Source: UBA8752 sp965657965 (lineage in GTDB: Bacteria; Bacteroidota; Bacteroidia; Flavobacteriales_D; Sanyastnellaceae). From it: a DNA stretch of 64,000 nucleotides. The stretch spans positions 1 through 64,000 of the forward strand of contig CBFHQM010000002.1 of the NCBI GenBank assembly GCA_965657965.1, read 5' to 3'. Shown piece by piece: positions 9,201-17,102 of the stretch (positions are counted from its first letter, which is position 1; every line of letters starts with the position of its first letter). The notes below the pieces were generated by a model. It ran no database searches, had not been told where the DNA came from, and saw only the letters and a program-made list of their open reading frames with translations. The position numbers and the translations under genes are program-made.

Positions 9201-9340
9201 TGACCGCCAGTGTCCTTAAAGAAGACACCGATCACTATCTCAACCAAGGCATGGATGGCTTTGTACCCAAGCCCTTCAAGGCCGGACAATTGATCGCAGA
9301 AATCAAAAGGGCCCACCTTGATCAAGGTGAGCCCAGCTGA
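6281..9340 (+). CDS. Hybrid sensor histidine kinase with TPR sensor and two receiver domains
   Basis: About 1019 residues from ATG 6281, which opens a good signal peptide (MTRPSIPLLFFVLILSVFCQ). An in-frame ATG 21 bases upstream (6260) is also possible. The order is: periplasmic TPR-like helical repeats (about 25-400), a coiled coil and one TM helix (YAIVALLIAFAMFITYRY), then HisKA with phospho-acceptor H505 in NMSHEIRTPLNAI, HATPase_c with GTGLGLSISKQIVELQGG, and two receiver domains (8540-8910 and 8951-9310). The kinase should autophosphorylate on H505 and pass phosphate to the receivers. An HPt protein and a further receiver are encoded convergently just downstream (9362-10161), so a multistep phosphorelay is likely. 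The two receivers are nearly duplicates of each other, for example both read AEDNPFNVIV. Confidence 0.92.
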   Translation: MTRPSIPLLFFVLILSVFCQSQVNFSLEKETVSNASNSISTRMEAFRKLTTGELEQSNAEAVIEMSDLLLELPLSKKQKSDVIASKSVALRKSGQGLDAYALLTETIAQTNEDEDDLLAGLHYERGRTAPYVFSADQELLAKTLDDFNVALTYAVDADNTQMQCQVHDQLGFLHGNYLKDRATARAHYEFIIFNADDEVSLAQARTNLAKLSKPEDRIERDTAIHYLMSSRAVFSRNGLDRKVGKATITIANYLREAEQFDEAKLEYESALKMGLKVGDQINCMEYLGLIANKQARYDDAERWLNQALVLDKGVNYGRSVYLSSKFGQTLVNTGRAQQAYDLCDSILQKLQTDTTWSDFKKATRLTDCWDCIGKAQIALNHFQEAFDAFENRDRAEKTYRAIQDANQSKKKLDLYEYDTLRKQAMQENQYRLQSERQTYLYAIVALLIAFAMFITYRYRFTQRQSHLISTQRQQLSDRQRELIRANADLEIALNHKAVFLSNMSHEIRTPLNAIVGMSNLASKEDMADTAKKYLRNIVIASSNLIDIVNDILDFSKLEAGKLEIAEEPFSVKDALEVAENVMRIPAEQKDLAFTVEASPELPSHLIGDSSRLNQVLINLIGNAVKFTLEGGVTLKASMGALPELPKWCPAPAQSHEQWFVVRVKDTGIGIPADKLEKIFESFNQGDSLKTRKFGGTGLGLSISKQIVELQGGVIWVESVEGTGSDFCFALPAIPAEVSETEASDEALEEHIGPIRILIAEDNPFNVIVTEDTLKSELEGVTIGKAENGRLAYEMVRDGEWDLVLMDIHMPEMSGLEATAAIRKLSNEKSRTLIVAMTASVLREETDNYMRHGMDGFVPKPFQAEQLKHEIFRLQKDKNKAKNSGEQPLPHLRILIAEDNPFNVIVAEDTLRSELADITIGKAENGKIALEAVKEGEWDIVLMDIAMPEMTGIEATLAIRGLADASKAATTIIAMTASVLKEDTDHYLNQGMDGFVPKPFKAGQLIAEIKRAHLDQGEPS
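8540..9310 (+). repeat. Tandem duplicated receiver domains within the hybrid kinase
   Basis: The two receiver domains share long identical stretches: RILIAEDNPFNVIV, TIGKAENG, GMDGFVPKPF and MTASVL. The phospho-acceptor Asp (in LVLMDI and IVLMDI) is kept in both. The likeness is far greater than usual between two receivers of one kinase and points to a fairly recent internal duplication. Confidence 0.8.
9309..9334. terminator. Bidirectional hairpin at the end of the kinase gene
   Basis: GGGC-CCACCTTGATCAAGGTGa-GCCC is a strong inverted repeat around a perfect 16-base palindrome. It overlaps the last codons of the kinase gene and is followed on the plus strand by GATGTTTTAATA. The convergent receiver gene ends 28 bases further on, so the hairpin may serve both. 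Confidence 0.5.
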
Positions 9341-9361
9341 TGTTTTAATAAAGAAGTGGGA

Positions 9362-9847
9362 TCAGTTGGCGACAAAAAGCGCAACGCCCACCAAAGTCAG
9401 CATCCAACCGATGGCCAAGGCATAGCTAATGCGCGCATTGCGACGCTCGCTTGTCTTGAGCACTTGCAAATCATACACCTTGTCCAAAGAGGTCTTCACC
9501 AGCGCGAAGGCGGCGTTGGACTTCACGATGTAGTCGTCTGCACCATTCTTGAGCGACTCTACAGCCACTTCCAAACTGTCTTGACCACTAAAGAAGATCA
9601 CGTGCGTTTGCGGGCTGCGCTCTTTGACGGCTTCGAGCACCTCGAGACCATTGAGGTCTCCCCCACCGCTCAAGTCGAAGTCGAGCACCACTGCGCGCTC
9701 ATCAAAGCGATCTAAGGTGTCCAAGAAGCTCTCTCCATCATGGTACTTGTCCACGTGGCTGTAGCCGTTGCGAATGAGGAAGTCACGGAGAACTTCGGTG
9801 TTGGGGATGTCGTCGTCGACAAGTGCGATTTTCAAATGCTTGCTCAT
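9362..9847 (-). CDS. Response-regulator receiver with C-terminal membrane anchor
   Basis: 161 residues. A CheY-type receiver fills residues 5-125, with the acidic pocket D11-D13, phospho-acceptor D56 in VVLDFDL and a Lys in the IVKS motif. There is no output domain. A basic stretch (SERRNAR) leads to one hydrophobic helix at the C-terminus (ISYALAIGWMLTLVGVALF), so the receiver should be tethered to the inner membrane. It shares an ATGA overlap with the upstream HPt gene and faces the hybrid kinase gene. By context it is a phosphorelay partner of that kinase, either as a phosphate sink or as a localised acceptor. Single-domain receivers are common, but a tail-anchored one is unusual. Confidence 0.85.
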   Translation of the reverse strand: MSKHLKIALVDDDIPNTEVLRDFLIRNGYSHVDKYHDGESFLDTLDRFDERAVVLDFDLSGGGDLNGLEVLEAVKERSPQTHVIFFSGQDSLEVAVESLKNGADDYIVKSNAAFALVKTSLDKVYDLQVLKTSERRNARISYALAIGWMLTLVGVALFVAN

Positions 9848-10161
9848 TTCAGCAGGTCTTGCAAATTTTGGATCAGCGTGGAAAGCTGTTGGCAGGTGTC
9901 ATCGAGTTCACTTTGGGAAATTTGACCGCCGTTTTTGATGACTTGCTCTTGTGCCGACATGGCTGCATGCGCGTCGGCAGCGCCTATGGTTTGCACCTGA
10001 CTCTTGAGCTTGTGGAGAATGGCCCGGATGGGCTCCTGACTTCCAGAAACATCCAGGCCCCGAAGGTTGCCCAGTTCAGGTTCCATGGTGTCCAGAAACA
10101 GCCGGATGTAGTACTTCTTCTTCTCCGGGTCTCCAGCTGAGAGTCGATCAATGATTTCCAT
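9844..10161 (-). CDS. HPt histidine-phosphotransfer protein
   Basis: 105 mostly helical residues with the HPt core AILHKLKSQVQTIGA, where H50 is the expected phosphorylated histidine, followed by Lys two residues on. It lacks any kinase catalytic domain. Its stop overlaps the start of the receiver gene by four bases (ATGA), so the two are translationally coupled. It probably shuttles phosphate between the receivers of the hybrid kinase (6281-9340) and the membrane-anchored receiver. Confidence 0.8.
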   Translation of the reverse strand: MEIIDRLSAGDPEKKKYYIRLFLDTMEPELGNLRGLDVSGSQEPIRAILHKLKSQVQTIGAADAHAAMSAQEQVIKNGGQISQSELDDTCQQLSTLIQNLQDLLK

Positions 10162-10206
10162 AACGCGTGTGCCGAAGATACCGAATACGTGTCATCCAAC
10201 CCGCGA

Positions 10207-11157
10207 TTAAAACGAAGCGGAACTCATCTGCGGTGGTGGGAAAAGCCAAGTCAAGGTGAGGGCATGATTGAAAACCCGATAGTCCGACAGTCCTAGGACC
10301 ACACCATCGTATCCCAAGCAATAGGCCAACTCCAAGCCAGCCCCAGCTTCGAGGTACGCTTCTGCACCGATTCTCAGGTAGCCACCATACCCCATTCCCC
10401 AGGTCAATTCGGGAGTTCCTGCGCCAAAGACTTGTCCGCCTCGGGGAACAATCAAATCGTAGGTTGTCTCGGCCACCTCCACGTAATGCTCACGAATTCG
10501 CGAGGCAGTGAGGCTCCCTCCCAACTCAAAAATCCAACTCGCGCTCTTGTCGATGGGACTTGCTGTGCGGTAGCCCAAATGAAATTGCATGCGCTCCTCG
10601 GACCCGAAAATACCGAAGTCGCGCAAGTCTGTGGAGCCCTGCCCTTGGTCCGGCAACATGCCCGTATTGAGCTGCCAGGCACCTCGGCTTTTTAGCCGCC
10701 AAAGGTCCACGTCGAGCACGATGGCATTTTCCAGATTCAAACGCTGCATCACCCTTAACCCAAAACCAAACCCCACATCGTAGCGCTGATCAATGGGGTA
10801 ACTGGCCACCGAAATGGCCCCGGCGTCCGACAATCCCAAATCTTGTGCAATCCTGTTGCGCATGGAATTCCCCGTCCCACTGGCCACGCTGTTCCAATCC
10901 AAACGTTCGGGGATGCTGATCAGCTCACGGAACACATCGCCCAACTGAGACAGTCCGGTGCCGTTGTAGAAAACACTCGAAGCGCCACCGGCTTTGCCCA
11001 CATTGATGTTCATCCCAAAGTGCAACTTCTTGGGACGCTCGAAATCCTCCACGTCTTTGTCGTTGTATGGCTCGTAGTTGTAGACCTGAGCCAATCCCGT
11101 TCCGTGCACCGCAATGAGCAAGGCCGCGACCTTGACTAAGTTTCCAATGGACAACAT
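10207..11157 (-). CDS. Predicted outer-membrane beta-barrel protein, function unknown
   Basis: 316 residues with a signal peptide (MLSIGNLVKVAALLIAVHGTGLAQ) and many alternating amphipathic strands such as YDVGFGFGLRVMQRL, FHLGYRTASP and YGGYLRIGAEAYLEAGAGLEL. It ends in Phe, as outer-membrane barrels often do. I do not recognise a named family. It lies 45 bases upstream of the HPt/receiver pair on the same strand and could share their transcript. The divergent gene at 11212 starts 54 bases away, so a two-way promoter region lies between. Confidence 0.6.
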   Translation of the reverse strand: MLSIGNLVKVAALLIAVHGTGLAQVYNYEPYNDKDVEDFERPKKLHFGMNINVGKAGGASSVFYNGTGLSQLGDVFRELISIPERLDWNSVASGTGNSMRNRIAQDLGLSDAGAISVASYPIDQRYDVGFGFGLRVMQRLNLENAIVLDVDLWRLKSRGAWQLNTGMLPDQGQGSTDLRDFGIFGSEERMQFHLGYRTASPIDKSASWIFELGGSLTASRIREHYVEVAETTYDLIVPRGGQVFGAGTPELTWGMGYGGYLRIGAEAYLEAGAGLELAYCLGYDGVVLGLSDYRVFNHALTLTWLFPPPQMSSASF

Positions 11158-11175
11158 GTCTGAAATTTAGCACTG

Positions 11176-11183
11176 TACCTTCA
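11176..11183 (+). promoter_or_regulatory. Candidate -7 box (TACCTTCA) upstream of the exonuclease gene
   Basis: TACCTTCA lies 28 bases before the ATG at 11212 and is a five-to-six base match to TAnnTTTG. No convincing -33 element is seen. Confidence 0.25.
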
Positions 11184-11211
11184 GGATGGACACATTTCGT
11201 TCATTGAATCC

Positions 11212-12534
11212 ATGCCTCAGTCCACCTCCCCCCTCTTCGCGATTGTCGACATCGAAACCAACGGTGGTGGTCCTACCGGCGACAACATCACGGAAGTGGC
11301 CGCCATTCTTCACGATGGCACACGAGAAGTGGACCGATGGGTGCAATTGATTCGGCCCGCCCGCCCCATTCCCGCTGGGATCACCCGGCTCACGGGCATA
11401 GACAACAGCATGGTGGAAGACGCCCGAGAGTTTGCGGGTTGGGCCGACGACCTGCATGGCTTTCTAGGCGACGCTGTCTTTGTGGCCCACAACGTGTCCT
11501 TTGACCTCAAGCACTTGCAAGCGGGATTCAAATCCGCGGGCATGCATTACAACCCCAAGCGACTCTGTACAGTGCGCATGTCCCGAAAATGGCTCAAGGG
11601 GCCCCAGCGTTACAGCCTGGGCGCATTGTGCGAGTTCTTTGGGATTGAAAACGAAGCCCATCACCGGGCTTGGGGAGATGCCACAGCCACGGCAGAACTG
11701 TTTGCCCGCTTGTGGAAGGACCACGCCGAAGAAATGACGGGCGAATTCGGACGCGGCGACGGCACCTCCTGGTGGCCCCCTCATTTGCCCCCCGATGCTT
11801 TGGTCGACATCCCCTCCACCCCAGGTGTCTACCGGTTCTTTGACGGCGAAGGAAAACTGGCCTATGTCGGGATGAGCAAAAACCTAGCAACCCGCGTGCG
11901 CCAACATTTCAATGGTTCGGGCGGCGAAGCCCGCTCTCAAAAACTGAGAAGGTTGGTCCACAAAGTCACTTGGGAAGAAACGGGGTCCGAATGGATGGCG
12001 CTGATACTGGAGGATGTGCTCATTCGCCGGCATCACCCACCCTTAAATCGCGCCCAAAAAACCGTGGGCAAGGGATGGGCTGTGGATGTGTTCTTGTGCC
12101 GTCAGGGCACACAAAGGCTGTCGTTAACCAAAGGCGGCAGGGCCACTTCTCTGCAGCGCTTCCGATCCAAATCCGAAGGCGAGTCTTGGTTGCGAGAACA
12201 GGTGGAAGCTCATGGTCTAAACCCCGCTTGGTCCGGGTTGCCCGGCACGGCATGGCGCGAAGGATGGACAGAAAACGATGCCGCCCGCAAACTCCACAAT
12301 GAACGGGCCGAAGCATGGCTGGCCCACCTGAAGAAGATTCGCTCGGCGCAATCGCAAACGGACATCATTCAATGCGCGCCGACACCACAGGGACTGTGCC
12401 CGGAGGTACAGCTGGATGCTGGACGGTTTTCGGCCTACCGCTTTCGGGTCCCCGGAGAAGAAACTCCGTGGATTCCAGACGCAGGCTCAGGCCGCATTGA
12501 CGCCGCAGTTGGGCGTCATTTCGAAACGACGTGA
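11212..12534 (+). CDS. DnaQ-like 3'-5' exonuclease fused to GIY-YIG nuclease
   Basis: 440 residues. Residues 5-170 are a DEDDh exonuclease: Exo I in IVDIETNG, Exo II in HNVSFDLKHL, Exo III in HHRAWGDA. Residues 195-285 are a GIY-YIG domain with the VPG-like STPGVYRFF start, LAYVGMSKNLATRVRQHF and the Glu-containing SEWMALILEDVLIRRHHP, as in UvrC and Cho. The C-terminal part (290-440) is unassigned. The fusion resembles the epsilon-like/UvrC-like proteins of other bacteria and should cut or trim damaged DNA. uvrA lies about 1 kb downstream, but on a separate transcript. It starts with ATG after a short leader. Confidence 0.88.
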   Translation: MPQSTSPLFAIVDIETNGGGPTGDNITEVAAILHDGTREVDRWVQLIRPARPIPAGITRLTGIDNSMVEDAREFAGWADDLHGFLGDAVFVAHNVSFDLKHLQAGFKSAGMHYNPKRLCTVRMSRKWLKGPQRYSLGALCEFFGIENEAHHRAWGDATATAELFARLWKDHAEEMTGEFGRGDGTSWWPPHLPPDALVDIPSTPGVYRFFDGEGKLAYVGMSKNLATRVRQHFNGSGGEARSQKLRRLVHKVTWEETGSEWMALILEDVLIRRHHPPLNRAQKTVGKGWAVDVFLCRQGTQRLSLTKGGRATSLQRFRSKSEGESWLREQVEAHGLNPAWSGLPGTAWREGWTENDAARKLHNERAEAWLAHLKKIRSAQSQTDIIQCAPTPQGLCPEVQLDAGRFSAYRFRVPGEETPWIPDAGSGRIDAAVGRHFETT

Positions 12535-12745
12535 TTCAATTCAAGTGAACGGATCCGGCTACGGTCTGGCTCCCCTTTCCCGTAGAACGGACGTGCGCAA
12601 GAACAAAAGAAATGGCACGCTCAGGTGCAGACCACTGGTCGACCTGAGGGAAAGAAGGGGCATCTGAGAGGGGATTCGGGGTAAGCTTTTCCATGCGCGT
12701 TGTCATCAAAGCCGCTTTGTTGCGGTCAGGGGTGAAACGAAAAGA

Positions 12746-12766
12746 GCCGGGGCATATTGCCCCGGC
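12746..12766 (-). terminator. Terminator of the ECF sigma factor gene
   Basis: A perfect 9-base-stem hairpin, GCCGGGGCA tat TGCCCCGGC, followed on the minus strand by TCTTTTCG, 32 bases beyond the sigma-factor stop. The 264 bases between 12535 and 12798 hold nothing else that I can support. Confidence 0.7.
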
Positions 12767-12798
12767 CCCTAAAAAAGCGTTTGGCGTCTAACAGAACC

Positions 12799-13386
12799 TC
12801 AATCCAAGGTCAAGGACACTTGCTGTTCTGCCATCATCCTGCGCAGGTTAATCAATGCATACCGCATCCTGCCCAAGGCCGTGTTGATGCTCACGTCGGT
12901 GGATTCGGCAATGTCTTTGAAACTCATGCCTTTGTAGACCCGCATGTGAACGACTTCCCTCTGCTCTTCGGGCAACTGTACCACGAGCTCTTTCAAGTCC
13001 GAGACGATGCGTTCTTCGATCAACTCGTCCTCTCGGTTCGGGCCTTCTTGTGCAATGTTGCCCAGGAGGTCGAACTCTTCGGTTCCGCGGCTCATTGGCA
13101 TTTTCTTTTGGCGGCGGAAATGGTCGATGCCTGCGTTGTGTGCAATGCGCAGTACCCAAGGCAAAAACTTCCCTTCTTCATTGTAGCGGCCACTGCGGAG
13201 CACATCTACAACCTTAATGAAAACGTCTTGAAAGAGATCAGCGGCCACGTCATGGTCTCTGACGAGCAAGTACAACTTGGTGTACACCTGGTCACGATGA
13301 CGGGCGAAGAGCACATCGAAGGCACGCTCGTTGCCTTGCTGAAAATCCGCGATTAAGGCGCGGTCCTGGGTGGTTTTTTGGGCCAT
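12799..13386 (-). CDS. ECF-type RNA polymerase sigma factor
   Basis: 195 residues from ATG 13386 (MAQKTTQDRALIADFQQG). The frame is open further upstream, but those residues look nothing like a sigma factor. Region 2 reads AADLFQDVFIKVVD...LPWVLRIAHNAGIDHFRR. Region 4 reads LPEEQREVVHMRVYKGMSFKDIA...ALGRMRYALINLRR. It should direct core polymerase to a small regulon. No anti-sigma gene lies beside it, which is common for Bacteroidota housekeeping-type ECF factors of this kind. It is divergent from uvrA, with about 200 bases between. Confidence 0.92.
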   Translation of the reverse strand: MAQKTTQDRALIADFQQGNERAFDVLFARHRDQVYTKLYLLVRDHDVAADLFQDVFIKVVDVLRSGRYNEEGKFLPWVLRIAHNAGIDHFRRQKKMPMSRGTEEFDLLGNIAQEGPNREDELIEERIVSDLKELVVQLPEEQREVVHMRVYKGMSFKDIAESTDVSINTALGRMRYALINLRRMMAEQQVSLTLD

Positions 13387-13587
13387 AACACTACAAATTG
13401 CGCACGCTCCCTGTTTCGGGAATCCATCAGTCAGAAAACGTGCAGTGGGGTAGTGTTTCTCGTATAGCCTTGTTTTTTTCCCGTTTCCACGGGGTCTTCC
13501 TCTAAGATACGAAAAAGCTTGGGGGATATCCGAACCCAGTTCGCCCAAAGCGTGTTAACAAGACCAGACAAGCCCGTAATTCGCGCC

Positions 13588-16470
13588 ATGCCCTCTTCCT
13601 CCAACCCCAGTGTTTCTGCCGAACGCAAGGACAAGCGTCGCTCAGCGGCCCCGCCTCGCTTCATTCGAATCCGCGGGGCTCGGGTGCACAACCTGAAGGG
13701 AGTGGATGTCGACCTCCCTCTCAAAACCCTCACTGTGGTCACGGGGCTCAGTGGCTCTGGAAAAAGCTCCCTTGCATTTGACACCCTCTATGCCGAAGGG
13801 CAAAGGAGATACGTTGAAAGCCTCAGTGCCTACGTCCGGCAATTTGCCGGCCGCTTGGAGAAGCCCGACGTCGATAAGATTGACAACCTTACCCCTGCCA
13901 TTGCCGTTGAGCAACGGGTCGCTTCTCGAAGCAGCCGGTCTACAGTTGGCACGGTGACCGAAGTCCACGATCACCTTAAACTGTTGTGGGCGCGCATCGG
14001 GAAGACCCACAGCCCAGTGTCTGGCCAAGAAGTGAGAAAAGACACCGTGACCGATGTGGTCAATGCCGCGCGGCTGGCAGCCGCAGGGACCCGATTCATG
14101 GTCTGCGCTCCAGTCGCATTGCAAGACGGCCGAACCCTGGCGCAACAACTTGAAGTTTGGCAGCAGCAGGGATTCGCCCGCATTCTGGTAGAGGGGCAAG
14201 CCACCACCATGGCCGACCTGATTGAACGGGAAAAAGAATCAACGGACTCCACCTTGGCCGAAACGCTTCACTTGGTCATTGATCGACTCGCCGTTCCAGA
14301 GTCCGACGCACTGGAAGAATTTGAACAGCGCTTGGCCGACTCAGCCGATACCGCATTTTATGAAGGCCACGGCTCGTGCGAACTCCATTGGATGAATGCC
14401 GACGGCACCACCCGGATCGCCCCCTTTAGCGATCGATTCGAATTGGACGGCATGAGCTTTGCCCTTCCCTCTCCTGACCTCTTTAGTTTCAACAGTCCTC
14501 AAGGCGCCTGCCCCAAGTGCGAAGGCTTTGGCCATGTGATTGGAATCAGCGAGGACTTGGTGATCCCCGACCCCTCCAAAAGTGTTTACGACAATGCCGT
14601 GGCCCCTTGGCGTGGTGAAAAGGCCAGCCGATACAAGCAACGCCTGCTTCAAAACGCCTTCGACTACGACTTCCCCGTTCACGCGCCCTATGCAGACTTG
14701 ACGGCCAAGCAGAAACGCCAATTGTGGGACGGCACTCGCTCTTGGCAGGGCATTCGAGACTACTTCGGCAAACTCGAGGCCAAGAGCTACAAAATTCAGA
14801 ACCGTGTGATGCTCAGCCGTTATCGAGGCAAAGCCCCTTGCACACATTGCGAAGGCACGCGACTGCGCCCCGAAGCTGGATACGTTCAAATCGACGGGCT
14901 AACCCTTCCTTCTCTGCTGGGTTTGCCCGTAGAAGACGTCCTCTCCACGCTCCAAGGCATGAACCTGAGCGAAACCGACCGCGAAATCGGTCGGCGATTG
15001 CTACTCGAGGTCAACAACAGGCTGCAATTTTTACTGGACGTGGGTTTGGGCTACCTCAGCCTCAACCGAGGCAGTGCCACTTTGAGCGGCGGAGAAAGCC
15101 AACGCATCCAACTGGGGACCAGCCTTGGAAGCAGTCTTGTCGGCAGCACATATGTTTTGGATGAGCCCAGCATCGGCCTGCATCCTCACGACACCGACCG
15201 CCTTATCCGCGTGCTCACTGGACTCCGAGACTTGGGCAATACCGTTGTGGTGGTGGAACACGAAGAGTCTGTGATCCGTGCCGCAGACCACATTGTCGAC
15301 CTTGGACCGGAAGCGGGAACCGAGGGCGGCGAAATCATCTTTTCCGGCACATTTGCCGATTTGCTCGGTGCCAAAGGCTCATTGACTGCAGATTACCTCA
15401 CGGGGGAACGGCGCATTCCAGTTCCCGAAAACCGGAGAAAGGGCGTGGGCAAAATCACGGTCAAAAACGCCAAGGCTCACAACCTTCAAGGCGTTACAGC
15501 CGACTTCCTGCTGGGCGCTCTCAATGTGGTCACAGGCGTGTCCGGCTCGGGAAAAAGCACCTTGGTCAAGCGCATCCTTCATCCCTTACTCCTGCGCCAC
15601 TTGGAACTCGGCGGAGACCGCCCGGGCGTCAGCGATGGCCTCAAAGGCGCCCTCGACGGCATTGAAATGGTCGAGTTTGTGGACCAGAACCCGATTGGAA
15701 AAAGCAGCCGATCCAATCCCGCTACCTACGTTAAGGCCTGGGACGATGTGCGCAGCTTGTTTGCCGCTCAGCCTCTGGCACGAAACCGAGGCTACAAACC
15801 CTCCGTCTTTAGCTTCAATACAGCAGGTGGCCGTTGTGAAACCTGCGAAGGAGAAGGCCGCGTGTCCATTGGCATGCAATTCATGGCCGATGTGACGCTG
15901 ACCTGCGATGCCTGCAAGGGACAGCGCTTCACCGACCCCGTCTTGGAGGTCATGGTCGACGGCAAAAGCATCCATGATGTGCTGTGCATGACCGTCTCCG
16001 ACGCCAGCGCCTTCTTCGCCAGCCGCGAAAAGCCAACCGCAGCTGAACGGGGCATCGTCCGAAAACTGGCGCCGTTGATGGATGTCGGACTTGGGTACAT
16101 TACCCTCGGCCAAAGCGCCACCACATTGAGTGGAGGAGAAGCGCAACGCATTAAGCTGGGCGCATTCCTGGCCAAGGGCGACCGCGTAGGCCACACTGTC
16201 TTCATCTTCGACGAACCCACGACGGGCCTCCATTTCCACGATGTTGCCCAACTGCTCGAGGCTTTTGAAGCCTTGATTCGACAGGGGCACACGGTGATTT
16301 GCGTCGAGCACAACCTCGATGTGATGGCTTGTGCCGACCATATGGTGGACCTCGGTCCGGGAGGCGGTCGACATGGTGGCGAATGCGTCGCATCCGGGAC
16401 CCCCGAAAAAGTGGCACGGTGCATGCAATCTGTTACCGGCACACATCTCAAGATGCGGCTTCAACCCTAA
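13588..16470 (+). CDS. uvrA: Excinuclease ABC subunit A
   Basis: DNA-damage recognition ATPase of nucleotide excision repair. About 960 residues from ATG 13588; an upstream in-frame ATG at 13519 would add 23 residues with no family match. Two ABC modules are intact: Walker A GLSGSGKSSL and GVSGSGKSTL, signatures LSGGESQRIQL and LSGGEAQRIKL, Walker B VLDEPS and IFDEPT. The Zn modules CPKCEGFG...CTHCEG and CETCEGEG...CDACKG are present. The N-terminal 20 residues after the start are Ser/Lys/Arg rich. msrB follows 11 bases after the stop, probably on the same transcript. Confidence 0.96.
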   Translation: MPSSSNPSVSAERKDKRRSAAPPRFIRIRGARVHNLKGVDVDLPLKTLTVVTGLSGSGKSSLAFDTLYAEGQRRYVESLSAYVRQFAGRLEKPDVDKIDNLTPAIAVEQRVASRSSRSTVGTVTEVHDHLKLLWARIGKTHSPVSGQEVRKDTVTDVVNAARLAAAGTRFMVCAPVALQDGRTLAQQLEVWQQQGFARILVEGQATTMADLIEREKESTDSTLAETLHLVIDRLAVPESDALEEFEQRLADSADTAFYEGHGSCELHWMNADGTTRIAPFSDRFELDGMSFALPSPDLFSFNSPQGACPKCEGFGHVIGISEDLVIPDPSKSVYDNAVAPWRGEKASRYKQRLLQNAFDYDFPVHAPYADLTAKQKRQLWDGTRSWQGIRDYFGKLEAKSYKIQNRVMLSRYRGKAPCTHCEGTRLRPEAGYVQIDGLTLPSLLGLPVEDVLSTLQGMNLSETDREIGRRLLLEVNNRLQFLLDVGLGYLSLNRGSATLSGGESQRIQLGTSLGSSLVGSTYVLDEPSIGLHPHDTDRLIRVLTGLRDLGNTVVVVEHEESVIRAADHIVDLGPEAGTEGGEIIFSGTFADLLGAKGSLTADYLTGERRIPVPENRRKGVGKITVKNAKAHNLQGVTADFLLGALNVVTGVSGSGKSTLVKRILHPLLLRHLELGGDRPGVSDGLKGALDGIEMVEFVDQNPIGKSSRSNPATYVKAWDDVRSLFAAQPLARNRGYKPSVFSFNTAGGRCETCEGEGRVSIGMQFMADVTLTCDACKGQRFTDPVLEVMVDGKSIHDVLCMTVSDASAFFASREKPTAAERGIVRKLAPLMDVGLGYITLGQSATTLSGGEAQRIKLGAFLAKGDRVGHTVFIFDEPTTGLHFHDVAQLLEAFEALIRQGHTVICVEHNLDVMACADHMVDLGPGGGRHGGECVASGTPEKVARCMQSVTGTHLKMRLQP

Positions 16471-16481
16471 AAAAAAACGAC

Positions 16482-17030
16482 ATGAAGCATTCCCTCTTTC
16501 CCCTTCTCTTGTGCGCGCTGATCGCGTCGGCCACGCTCTCCTCCTGTCAAGCGCAAAACGAAGCCCCCAACCATCAGAATGCAGTCATGACGCCTATGGA
16601 CTCTTCGGTAAGCGTCAACAAAACCGAATCTGAATGGAAAGAGGAATTGCCTCACATGGCCTGCTTTGTTCTTCGCGAAAAAGGAACTGAACGCGCTTTC
16701 TCGGGCGAATTTTGGGACCACCACGAGCCAGGCATGTATTGCTGCGCTGGATGCGGACAGGCCTTGTTTGATGCCGACCACAAATTCGAATCGGGCACCG
16801 GATGGCCCAGCTTCTTTCAGCCGGCCGAAGGAACGGCCGTGCTCGAAGAATCCGACGACAGCTGGGGCATGCGCCGTGTAGAAGTTATGTGCTCTGCCTG
16901 CGGCGGCCATTTGGGTCATGTCTTTGACGATGGGCCAAAGCCCACCGGGCTGCGCTATTGCATTAACTCTGCCGCCTTGTCCTTCGTCAATGCAGACAGC
17001 AGTGCAGTCAAAGGGGTTCAGTACGACTGA
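16482..17030 (+). CDS. msrB: Peptide-methionine (R)-S-oxide reductase, lipoprotein form
   Basis: 182 residues. The N-terminus MKHSLFPLLLCALIASATLSSC is a lipoprotein signal with Cys22. The MsrB domain (about 48-180) has the zinc pairs CAGCG and CSACGG, the SGTGWPSF motif and the catalytic Cys in LRYCINSAAL. It reduces methionine-R-sulfoxide in proteins of the cell envelope. It lies 11 bases after uvrA and ends just before a strong terminator, so a repair-themed two-gene transcript is likely. Confidence 0.93.
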   Translation: MKHSLFPLLLCALIASATLSSCQAQNEAPNHQNAVMTPMDSSVSVNKTESEWKEELPHMACFVLREKGTERAFSGEFWDHHEPGMYCCAGCGQALFDADHKFESGTGWPSFFQPAEGTAVLEESDDSWGMRRVEVMCSACGGHLGHVFDDGPKPTGLRYCINSAALSFVNADSSAVKGVQYD

Positions 17031-17053
17031 TCAAGACCCCGAACTGAGCCAAC

Positions 17054-17082
17054 AAAAAGGGCGCCCGATGGGCGCCCTTTTT
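17054..17082. terminator. Strong bidirectional terminator
   Basis: AAAAAGGGCGCCC gat GGGCGCCCTTTTT is a perfect 13-base-stem hairpin with A and T tracts on both sides. It sits between the convergent msrB and the secreted-protein gene that ends at 17103. Confidence 0.9.
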
Positions 17083-17102
17083 GTTCCGTGCTCTTCGAGA
17101 AC

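Noticed and set aside
12799..13548. Longer N-terminus for the ECF sigma factor starting at 13548
   Set aside because: The extra 54 residues show no sigma-factor similarity and would run into the uvrA upstream region. ATG 13386 starts the conserved sequence.
16299..16481. Upstream in-frame extension of msrB inside uvrA
   Set aside because: It overlaps the end of uvrA and would hide the lipoprotein signal. ATG 16482 gives a clean signal peptide.
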